A stretch of 64,000 nt of DNA from Bolinopsis microptera. Lineage: Eukaryota > Ctenophora > Tentaculata > Lobata > Bolinopsidae. The position numbers and the translations under genes are program-made. The stretch is taken from contig NC_087076.1 of NCBI RefSeq assembly GCF_026151205.1, positions 18,965,919 to 19,029,918 of the forward strand. The letters are read 5' to 3'. Positions 13,907 to 25,900 of the stretch are shown piece after piece. The notes beneath the pieces are model-generated. The model made no database searches. It worked only from the letters and a program-made list of their open reading frames with translations, and was not told where the DNA came from. Numbering within the stretch: the first letter of the stretch is position 1; every line of letters begins with the position of its first letter.

Positions 13907-16900
13907 TTCCGAGCGGCTTAATCAAGAAAACGGTAAGAGTTACGGGGCTGGTTTTTTTCGGTATAGTGCCTACAAAACTATGAGCTTATGAGGAAGCCAA
14001 ATGGTAAAGGTTTTTTAAATCGGTCGGTGGTAAGTGGTTGAATTGATGGTTTTGCATCACCATTTTATGTAATACTATAAAGCCCGTGGTTAATAGTATT
14101 CTTTGGTAGACAATTTTTATCGCATCAAAAAACATCTGTCACAACAACAAAGTATACAGCCCATTAAAATGTAGAATGCACTGAACACAACGAAAATTAC
14201 CACAAAACCGACCAAAATGTCGTTTTAACAATATTGCACGTGCACTTTTAACACCGTTACCATGGTTACTATGTAACTTCTTATTTTTCATCTAATTTGC
14301 ACGTGGGCGGTCGTACAGTGTACAAACCCGGTACCAAGATAATTCTCTGAATTATAATATAGACTAGAAAACCCGTGGTCGCAGGGAGGAACTAATAGTA
14401 TTCTTTGGCAGTCAGTTTAATTAGCTTCAAAAAGTATTCATCCCCACCGAAGATACAGCCGATTAAAGGATTAAAATATTGCTCCCACTAAACACAACGT
14501 AACAAAACCGATAAAAATGCCGTTCGCCAATCTTTACACGTGCACGTGCATGTAAAAACCCTCGTTACTATGGTTACTATGCAACTTCTATTTGTTTATT
14601 CTGTTTACCTAATTTGCACGTGGGCGGTCGTACAGCGTACAGTGTGCGTATAAAGATAATTCTCTGAATTATAAGTAAGACTAGAAAACCCGTGGTCACA
14701 GGGAGGAAGCTAATAGTATTTTTTGTTAAAGTGTTAATAAGTTTAAATCGCGTCAAAAAATATCCTACACAACCGAACATACAGCCAATTTAAATGTTGC
14801 TCGCACTAAACACAACGTAATATCAACAAAACTGATAAAAATGCCGTTTTAACAATCTTTGCACGTGCACATGTGTGTAATAACCCTCGTTACCATGGTT
14901 ACTACGCAAGTTCATATTTTTCGTCTGATTTGCACGTGGGCGGTCGTACAGTGTACAGTGTACATTGTACAAAGATAATTCTCTGAATTATAATATAGAC
15001 TAGAAAACCGTGGTCCCAGGGGGGAAACTAATATTGATAGTATTTTTTGTTAGTAAGTTTAAATCGCGTCAATAAAATATCCTACACAACCGAAGATACA
15101 GCCAATTAAAATGTTGCTCGTACTAAAAACAGCGTAATATCAACAAAACCGATCAAAATAACGTTAAAACAATCATTGCACGTGCACTTGCGTGTAACAA
15201 TCCTCGTTACCATGGTAACTACGCAACTTCCTATTTCTCATCTGATCGTACGTACAAAGATAATTCTCTGAATTATAATTATTTAATATAGATATAATAC
15301 CCCTTAATGAAACCTGTATTCAGTGTGTGTAATTTTAATTTAGCATTTTAACTAGTGTAGAACCATTTATAATTGTATACTAACATATGTACCGATTTTA
15401 GCCTGAAGATGACGTTGAAGCCGAAAATGTGCCTACATTCCTAACTTCCTGTTTCATTTGTCCTTGTTTCTTCCAACTGGATATTATCCAACTACCAGTT
15501 TTACCTTATGATCAGATTATAATCTAGATTTTTCGTTCCACTTGTTCCGCGGAAGGAGAGAAGTAGTATTGAGAAGCCAGGACTGTTCCGCAGAAGCAAT
15601 ATTAAGAGGAGTTAGCAGAATTGTAGACTTAGTGGAGAGATAAAAGACAATCGTGATAACTCGTGATAACTACTCCGTTTTATACTTATAGATCTAGATT
15701 GTAGAGTACGCTCTATAAAAGTATAAATATTAAATATCTACCACATACCACACTTTATATTATCACAAACGACTAGTAACCGAGTACCGGTCTAGAGATT
15801 TGGCTGCTGAACCGGAAACATGACAGTAAGATATCAATATATTTTCCTGTAAGCTAGACCAGAACTGAGTGGTAAACAGGACAATTAAAACTATACTGAA
15901 AGGTTCTGGAATTTCTAACCGCTGGTTGCTAGATTAGGGGCCTGTCATGATATCATGGATCGCTTAGATTCCACCAGGATCTGGTAGTTACTTACTTGGG
16001 TTACTTGGGTTGGGTTCCGAGCTACAGTGCTACCAGGCCAAGAATGTCTTGCATCTCCACCGCCAATCTAGTCCTCATAATTCTGCGGCCTCTATGTATC
16101 GTTATCTCGCACAACTCCGTAAGACGTCACGTGATTTTGAGCCTGAGCCTTGAGGGCACGTAACTGTTACGTCACCAGAGCTTGTTCTTCGTTTCCCGCT
16201 AATTGGACCAGATGTGTTCCTGATCATCATAAGCATGAATCATCAATCAAGAGACAGGAGTGGCAAGATCAAAAGGAAATCGCGGCACGTGCAGAATCGC
16301 GATTTTCCCACTCCCTGCGACAAATCGCGATTTTTGACGTTTGCCGAGATAGACAAACAGATCTTCGCGACAAATTGCGATTATTCCAGTTCTCTGAGGA
16401 CCAAATTTGCGCATTCTCCTTTAAATCCGAGGGCAAAATATCACGTTCTTTATAATTATATTGAACTTATCACATCCACAGCCTTTCGAATGTAGCTGTA
16501 CGGACCGAAAAAGTATTTTCGGCTCATAATGCTCAGGGAAGCATGAAACATAAACAAAAGTAGTTTCCAGAAAAACTTTGAAAATAATTTCGATTTAGAA
16601 AATTTTCGGTCCGAGTCAATCTCGATAGGTACAAGAAAAGTGCCTCAATATGTAAGTTACACTCCTTGTTTCTATATAAACATAACTTTTATAATAATTC
16701 TTACGTAATAATTATAATAATTTTCTATTATCACTAGAAGCCGCACAGAGCTACTATCTACACACAAACCAACTAGTAATTTTTATTACCCTAATCCTAT
16801 GAACCAGTTCATCCCTAATTCATAATTCGTGTAACAACATCATGAAGAAGAGTCTGTTTAGATCTTAATACTTAAGATTATTAATGTAGATGCTATTTTT

Positions 16901-19900
16901 TGACTAACGAGCCTGTCGCTCCCTAATCTATCTATACTCACAAGCTAGTTAACGAATTTATGACATCTAACTTAGCTATATATTATTAGTAATGGTCATC
17001 AAAATAAGTTTATAACAATGTCGATATTTTGGTAAATTTCTAGCTTCTGTCAGAAAATAAATTTACGGTTTCTATAATAGGGAGTGATTAGATATAAACT
17101 ACAGTACAGCTGTACTTACACCCACATTCACAAGCATGCAAGCTCACCTGGTCCAATTAGCGGGAAATGGAGAACAAGCTCTGGTGACGTCACAGTTACG
17201 TGCCCTCAGGCTCATAATCACGTGACCTCAGACCCAATCAATTGGGTTCTGGCCTGGTCAGCCCCCTGTCACCCGATCTTGAGGTGACGTACGACACCTC
17301 GTTAACCCAATCAATGTCTGGAAGGCTGCAAATTTTCACATGCCCAACTCACAAGGGTCTTACGGAGTTGTGCGAGTTAACGATACATAGAGGCTGCAGA
17401 ATTATGAGGACTACCAGATCCTGGTGGAACCTAAGCGATCCCTGATATCATGACAGGCCCTATTGCTAGATGTCAGAAAATTTGTTATCTGCCATTGAAC
17501 CCTGTGATACTATGATGAGGACCCGGCAATAGCCGTTGGATTACAAGCAGAAATTATTTGTCGAACTAGAGTACGCTACCTGGACTCCAGTTCGACACGT
17601 ACCGAAGTTCGACAGGGGTGACATCTGGCGAACTTAAATTGTCAAACTATATTGCGTGTCGAACTAGAGTACGTAAATCCATATACGCTCTACTGAAACT
17701 TTGGTCTGCTTTTAAATTAGTCGCCGAAAAATTTAGCCTCAATAAGTTTGGGTTACAACAATTTTTGTCAAAATTATAACTAAATTTATGGAAGACTAAA
17801 TTTTTCGTTCTAACGGTAACCATCATCCACAGGGACTCAAACTTCGTGGTAAACGAAGTCACACTGAAGACGCCTGCTATATCAGCTACTGTTGGACTAG
17901 CTACTTGTTCTAACGGATCAATTCCTCACAGCAGTATTGAATGCGGTAAGTGTACTGAAATCTTCTGTTCCTCTGCTGTGAATAAACTGGGGGCCTAATG
18001 TTCGGTAAGCCTCACAAAATTCCGTCCCCTTTCCCCAGTCCCAAAAATGTTTTACAATTTAATGAACTTTGCAGTGTCCTGCTCGAAAGGGTGGTACAGC
18101 AACGGGAAAACATGTGAGATCTGCCCAAAGAACGAGTTCCAAGACATAGCTGCACAAACGTTCTGTCAAAAGTGCCCTGATGGTACCCAAACTCTTGGTA
18201 TAGGTTCCACTTCCAAGGAACAGTGTGTCAAGATATGTACTGTGCCACCCATCTACTTTGGTGTATCCTACCCTCCCTCCGGTTATGAGGTAGGATATCT
18301 TGTTCTAACATCAAAGAATTTAGGACACTTTAATGTTAATTAACATGAGCATCGGCCATCCAAATCTAGTTGCTGGTGATTTTGAACCACATTAGATTTT
18401 CTCCCGCAAGATCAAGCGTTCTTGATGTTATGGATTTCAGGATTTGTATCATCTACAATGTTTTATTTAACAGTTTAGCAATTTCATAACAGTAGATAAA
18501 AACAAAATGTCGACGATATATTTCCTACAGGTGGAAGAGGGAACACCGATATCTCTATCGTGTAACGAGTACTATTCCATCGATTATGCGAGACATGCGA
18601 CAGTCGCTTGTGCCTCTTCGCTTCCCAAGCATCAGTGCTCATGTCAGTTGATGTGTTAATCTAGGCGTTAAACTTTAAATACATAAATCTGGGTCGTAAA
18701 AAATGTAATTTAAATTTTTCCAAATTTAATAACTGAATAATATTGTACTTGTTATAGCTGAAACTGCATTTCAAAAAACAATATCCATAGTTCAACCCTC
18801 ACTTTTTCACTGCACTCTTTCCACATAATAAAATGTAATTTTCACGTGACTAAAAGTAGACTATCATCACAGACGTGACTGCGCAAGGCAAGGCATTGGT
18901 CTACGAGGGAGATAACGCAACGATATCTTGTAGGATGCAGAGAAAAACATTTCAGGCTCGCAGCCAGCGAGTACGTCCGGCCTTTTCTCTTACCGCAAAC
19001 CGTACGTTAACTTACATTATTATACACAAATACAAAGCGAATTGATTTGTTACAAATCTCTCCAAATTACTATCTAATTAATATAACCCTACAAAAATCT
19101 CTTAAATACCAACATTTTCTAATTGGATATCATCTCAGTAATGCTTTTGGTAAAGATGATTGGCTTCACGCTCAAACTAGACCAAATGCCTCAAAGAACT
19201 ACATTTTCGGTCCTGTCGTGGTAGACACGTACAACACCCAGTTGGACCTTCGTCAAACTCTTAAAGAAGAGGTGCGTATGTGATGTTGTTATACAGCTGA
19301 TGTTGTTATACAGCTGTTATATATAACTGTTATATATACAAACTATATATAGTTTGCTGTGTGTGCCACCAAATAAACTAACATCGTGAGGTGTGTTATT
19401 ATTAACATGTATCGGAGAATTGTGTGATAGAAGAATTCTGTGTAACCACATCAATATTGTACGTGGAAAACTAGCTTTTCCTAGGTGGCTAAGTGCTCAG
19501 TGAATTATAGACAGTGAATAAATAGACGAGTATGACTATAACTGTTAGTTAAGACTAGTTCTACGTTATATAAATCAAGTGTAGTAGTTACATGGTGCAA
19601 CTGTTATAAATCTATAGCTGAAATGTTTATGACAACAAAATCCTTTCCCCGAACATTTTCACTCAGGCAGAGTAAAGGTATCTTGTAAAGGTGTATTGTA
19701 AAGGTGTATTGTAAAGGTATATTGTAAAGGTGCGGTAGATTGTAGGTAGCATTTTCCCAATCACACGAATGATTTTACAGGACCAATATGTAGTCTATAA
19801 CGTGACACTAACGTTACTGAACCTGAACTCTGAGTACCACGATGGGCACTATTTCTGTGGTCTTGGTGACGAGTGGAGCAGTAACCATATCATGATCAGT

Positions 19901-22900
19901 GTTATAGGTATGTTATATATACTGCTATAGGTACGTTATATACTGCTATAGGTACGTTAAATACTGCTATAGGTATGTTATATATACTGCTATAGGTATG
20001 TTATATACTGCTATAGGTATGTTATATACTGCTATAGGTATGTTATATACTGCTATAGGTATGTTATATACTTATAATTATATTTGGTATAGGTATGTTA
20101 TATACTTATAATTGTATTTGGTATAGGTATAAGTATGTCATAAATACTTATACTGACATCTCAGGGGTAAGTAACCAGGACCAACAAAAGTTTTAGCTCG
20201 TTTGGATTTCTTTAAATTAGAAGATTCTCTGTGACAGACCATCACAATTGTTCTCCATTTCACGCTAACTTCTCTCCGCTGAAGCCCCTGATTTGACTCA
20301 CCCTATCTCAGGAGTAAACTTGAATCAGCCGGATCCAGTAATGGTGGGTAAACCAGTAACACTGCATTGTGTAGCAGATAGTCCTGACGCATTTACTGGT
20401 AACCCTGAGGTTAACTGGTTCTACGCACATAACGGCTCTAAGTTCACCAACGGCATCGAATCTGGTAAACCAGAGTTAACCCTTACTACTACTACTTATT
20501 AATAATTAACTTTATTTTATCGGTTTACTTAATTCTGAGTAGCTAGACTGTTCATGCAAAGGGTTTCTGTAAATGCATTCAAAGACACATGACATATTCA
20601 GACCACACAAAATCTATATAGCTTCACTCATGATAACATGACTGGGACGGAATTATTTTCAAAACCTTTTAATTTACTTTAAAATAACAGGTACTAGCGG
20701 TCAACCCCTGATAAGCAAATACAAGATAAAATCAGTCAGTGTAGATGACTGGGGACCGTATCAGTGTAAGGGAACGTACATTGGTAACCAGCCGGACACA
20801 CACAAATCCAACATAGTCTACCTCTATGTCAGAGGTATGTGTCTTCAAACAGGGTCTATAATTCAAGTGACATCATAAAACTGAATTTTATTTAATTGGC
20901 GTTTTACTAGAACAGAACGTTTAAACTAAATTAAAGTTATAAGGAAAAGTGCTTGATGATTGTTGTGTAAAATATAACACGGTGTGGAGTGTGGGCTGTG
21001 GGCAGCATATGTTTCAAAGACTCACTTGTAATTTCGCGTTGTCTTTAAGGTTTCCTGGAGGATCCTGTGAGCACGTACGCTAAGATTGGAGCGACTGTGT
21101 CGATATCGTGCGTAGCAATCGGAGATCAGATGGCTACCATCACTTGGTTCGTCAACGGAACGAGAGTAAGTGATTTCTTTCAGGTAGCCTATCATTTCCA
21201 TCTTATCCACTTGATGGATAACTGACTGTTTTATTGGTGACAGCTTGATGAGGACAATACTTTTTGCAACCATTCTGCAGTGTAACTTGTGAGACATCTT
21301 AACCTTCATTCTGTTCCACAGGCGAGCTCTGGTTTAGAGGCAATAACGTACGATGACACATGGAAGAAGACAACAAACACGCTACATTTCCCGTCCGCTT
21401 CAGATTTCAGCAGCGGGACCTACAAGTGCCAAGCTTACTGGGGAGTAAACAAAACGGGGGATAACGAGGTGTATTCCAACGATGCTGTGCTTCTCATCAG
21501 AGGTATGTGACATTTGTGCAGTCCTGTAGTTGGGCTTCTTCTCTCGTTTTTCGTTTGTAAGCAGTAAGGTAGCGTTTAAATGTGAAGGATTGAACGATGG
21601 TGGTTATTAAGCGATAGAAACCGAAAAGTTAGCATGACAAATGTAATGACAATAACTAAACAAGTATAAAGCTGAAAGATCCAGGGTTTATTGTAAGATG
21701 TTCACTTGAAGACTTTTCCAACTTCCTCATTTGGCTATACTATGGTATTTTGGCGAAATTGTAATTTCACCATATGCTGTAGACTAAATTATTGGTAGTA
21801 ATTTATTGAAGTTTTTATTGTTTTTAACTTGTTGAACCATGGGTGTCATCACTCCCAAGGGGGTTTGTGCCACAGTGGTTGCTATGGGGTTCGTTTTTGT
21901 TGTGGCCGCAATTTTTCTGGGCCTTGACTTGAAACCGAATGAGCGAGGTAAATTACAACATATTTAGACTTTATAATCATCGAGTCACACTGATACTATG
22001 TATATATATGTATTGTATTGTTATAGTGTTTAGTATGCACTATAACAATAGTCAATACATAAGAAGGTTGACTGCACATTTATAAACTTGTAAACTGAAC
22101 TGTTAGCTTATCAAGCGTGGGAAAACTTAAACAATGACCACTAAGCAGGTGACAACAGTACCGATCACTGACTCAATTTACCATGTTTAGATGTTGGAGT
22201 GGAGAAGAACCCAGAAAATCAGTACGTGACTCTGGGATCTAACGCCGTGTTCTCCTGCGTTGCTACTGCTCCTCAAGGCGAAGTACGTTCACCCACTCTT
22301 GAGTTAGATAATAACGATCATTGTGGGAGTAATGAGTATCCATATATTTTTAAAACTAATTTTACATCCCTATAATTATAGTGGTTAGTAATTAGTGAGT
22401 TATTAATAACCATTAACCAATCATTATCAACCTACTAACTGTTTCCAGGCAATTTCGTCAATCACATGGTTCAAGGAGGGGTCCTCCACCGTTATCACTA
22501 CCGGAATTGCAGACGATAAGAAAACAAGTGGAAACAGGACGACTACAATGACCATTTCTAAAGTAAGAAAACGTTCCTCTGGGAGTGTCAGAGTTCGTTT
22601 GAGTGGTCTGAGAAGCCTCCCACTTCTCAGCTTAAGTTATTTTTACAATCTCAGTTAAGTTATCATTCTTATCACTATTCACTGCTAATACTAGGTCGGA
22701 ACTAAGTCCGATCTACGCCAGATAACCCCCTCCATACATCCCTGTCCCGCGTAAGGGTTCGCAGTTTTCCGACTTCCTCATCTCTTACTTCTTAACTTCT
22801 TTGACAGCCTCTTATAACTGTCTGATCAAAATCATTGGTTATTCCACCAAGTGATTTAGAAAATAACCGTTAACAGCTCATTTAACTCAGGTGACATTTG

Positions 22901-25900
22901 GAGATGCTGGTGTTTATTTCTGCAAAGTTCGGTACACGCGCGTGAGTGTTGGGGTTATCCCCAGTCTTAGAGCGACCTTGTTCATACGGGGTATTAGTAA
23001 AGATCCTGTCAACTCTTACGGTGTTGTGGGCGAGAAGTCCACTATTTCTTGTACCATCGGGGGAGACAAACCTGAAAAGGTAGGGATTGTTACGGCTGTT
23101 TGGCTGAACATTGCACGATATGGTACTAGAAACCAACGAGAGTGGATGAAAAAAATAGCTCAGAACTTTGACGTTTGTGCAATAATTTCCAATAATTCAA
23201 ACTCTTACTAATTTTTACACCGTGGTTCTTATAACGGGAGGTTAATAATACGAGCTACTTGTCTGCAGGTGGTATGGACGAAGGTGGCTGCCACAGGGAA
23301 CACTCAACTCACAGATTCCTCAATAATCATCCAATCTGTCTCCGGGTATGTGTCCTTATATTATCAAACAATATTGATATGAATACTGCCCTAGTTATAA
23401 ATTCTGCCCATTGTAAAACCTTCTATGAGGGAAATTATAAAGATATACACATCTTAAATTTCCAGGAATCAAATACCTTACATATTATTATATACCCTTA
23501 TAAAAATTATTATAGACCCTTATATAATATGTATTATTATATATTATGCCAGACAATAACCATACATATTACGAGACAAGACAAACGCGCCATTTTAAAG
23601 CGCAAGAAGGATTAGAACGTACTACATTAAATAAACTCCTTCTGTAGCGTCTTCAATAAATGTAATAGATTTGTAGTGTTGTAATTAGCTGTTTAAAAGG
23701 CAGTTGAATAATCCAACCTGAGAGTAATTAAAGACTACAAATTGTTCAACTTAATTGCGGTGTTATTTTTCTCCGAATTTGCCGCACATAAAAAAGGTTT
23801 ACTGTTAATGTATATTTTGCAGGTGCAGAATCGCTATTTGCAAAATATTACCGCACCTACATGTTACCTCTGGGCCTTTTAATTCTCGCAATAATAATGC
23901 AAATTCCTCAACCCCCAGATATGACGAAAGCAAACAAACAAGTTTTGGAGTGCTGGCTTACACAAACCCGACCATTGCAACTGACTCTGGTGAATACTAT
24001 TGCACCGCATTCTGGACCACTTCAACCACAACTCAGATTAGCTCCAATAAAGCTTTCTGGTCGTTGTATGGTATAGAGTTGAAGCCTGCTATTGGAGTTC
24101 TAGACAGTACAGCCACTATGACCTGCAATGTTAATGCGATCAGTGACCCTGATGCTATTTCGTGGTACAGGCAGGGAAATTACCTACCAGACCAGCCTGA
24201 GAAACCTAAATACGAGGTTAGGAAAATGTGGTTTTTGTCTGATAGTCAACAGACTGCTTTTTTACGTGTTACTAATAAGACTTAGAGGAGGAGGAACATC
24301 AAAAACGATAGCTAGAAATTTTAAATGGGGAATTGTAAAATATGAAATATAGGGAAAAATACTACACAATACTACACAATACTATACAATTTTATTTGTT
24401 ATTTGGATTTAATTATGACACAGCGATGTTCTATGCCACCGATATTAGCATAAACAATTTCATTTTATTTTAATCCCTCCTTGCAGACGTCAACCAAATC
24501 AGCAGTCAGCAAATACGTCATAAAAAAAGCTGATACATTCGACTTTTCCTTCTACTCTTGTCAAGCTGCCTGGGACGGCTTCACAGTCCAAGCTAACTCC
24601 AAAACTGTGGAACTTCAACAGATGAGTGAGTATTAATAACGTAGATATTGCTCCCGTATAAAGGATTGCTATATTAATTTTAAAAGCTCAACGTCAGTAT
24701 CACTGAAGTTTGTGTTTTCTTTGATTTTCCATACTCTCCCTAAGTGTTGTGACCAACATGTTATTCCATTACAGGGATCCTAGCACCTGCAGACAGCATT
24801 ACCCGAGTATTGGGTGGCACTGCTACCTTTGTCTTGTACGCCTCTCGAGCTCTCAATGTGGTTAACGGAGCGGAACCTACTACGGAGTGGTCTGTGGGTG
24901 GAATTAAGCGAACATGGGCGGACGATGCTCGGATCAAGGAGACGGTCAGTTTATAAGTTGAGGGTCGGGGGGGGGGGGCGTGATTTTTCAATAACTTGTA
25001 TTAAGCCTTTATTGTGACATTTGAGCAAGCCTTTGGTGCCTAACCATATTTACACTTTTTGCCAAAGATTAAACATCCCATAGTAGGGTGTTTTAAGACG
25101 TAAGCGCTCATTTTATATAGCATTTCAGGGGTTTAAATTTGTAAATTAATTAATTAATTAATTAATTAATTCATAACTTCAGAGGGAGTCAGATGAATAC
25201 CTAGGAATACCAGCGTGGAAATATACGTTAGTTATCAACAATCTCTCACTCTCAGATCATGGCACCTACGAGGTATTTTTTTAAAGTAATACTTTTCATA
25301 GGTTATGAAATTGGCTGCTTGATACAACGATATGGGTGTCGAAATGTCCAAAAACCAAAATTATTCATCAGGTTAAAGTGCAATATGGATCGGTTGGTTA
25401 TGTTACCTCTTCGCCATCGAATCTTTTTGTTGAGGGCATCAAGAATTCTGCCATGACAAAGGATGCTTACGGAGTTAAGGGTACTACTGTCACACTTGTT
25501 TGTGTTATAGAAAAACAAAGCACCACAGCTGTTGATTGGTATGTATATTCAATATTTTTTAAGTTTTCATTTGTTTTTTCAATTCAATATTGATCCATTA
25601 CGTTTTTGAGTATTTCATTCCACGAGTTTTCGCCAGTATCAAAAATTATGGCAATATAACAACCTTCTTACATATCTAAATTATACTCTGCTACATCCTG
25701 ACATGCTCCAAAATCTACCGGGCAATCTCTTCGGCAGACATAGACAAAATGTACATTAAAAAGACAAAATGTACATAAAATATGGCTGAAAATATAAATT
25801 AAATCCCCTGGCTCAGTATCTTACTAACTTAATGGCCTAATTCAGGTACAAAAACGACACCAAACTCAGCTCCTCAAACAGCAAGACAACCACCTCATAC

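Larger units (their letters stand above)
13155..15610 (+). mobile_element. 2.4-kb inverted-repeat element in segment copy 3, flanked by ~44-bp direct repeats
   Basis: Sequence absent from copies 1 and 2. It is bracketed by GTATTGAGAAGCCAGGA..GTTCC.CAGAAGC near 13156 and again near 15566. Inside, a ~190-bp terminal-type inverted repeat pairs about 13590-13790 with 15308-15490 (e.g. GAAACAGGAAGTT..GGAATGTAGGCA with its complement). Between the arms are TG-rich microsatellites and a four-copy 310-bp array. No transposase ORF, so nonautonomous. The outer 44-bp repeats may be a second element or a very long duplication. Confidence 0.65.
6850..17600 (+). repeat. Three tandem copies of a ~2.34-kb crystallin-bearing segment
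   Basis: Copy 1 is about 6850-9205, copy 2 about 9206-11543, and copy 3 from about 11544 to 17600, lengthened by two insertions. Each opens with TTTCCAGGAGAGGTGAAAAA, passes a C- or G-rich homopolymer, contains one minus-strand crystallin gene and ends near ACTAGAGTACGCTACC. Copies 1 and 2 are almost identical; copy 3 differs more. The whole block sits in one intron of the giant gene. Confidence 0.9.

Noticed and set aside
16150-16495. ORFs of 93-101 codons inside the Mutator-like element
   Set aside because: They partly lie in the inverted arm, show no transposase motifs and no family resemblance.
18075-18642. Start of a second, separate receptor gene at the GCC domain
   Set aside because: No signal peptide or promoter-like break precedes it, and the frame joins from the exon at 17833. 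A tandem gene was considered because the module repeats, but one membrane helix in the whole window favours a single protein.
23259-23615. 118-codon plus-strand ORF
   Set aside because: It starts in the Ig 10 exon in a wrong frame and runs into intron sequence.
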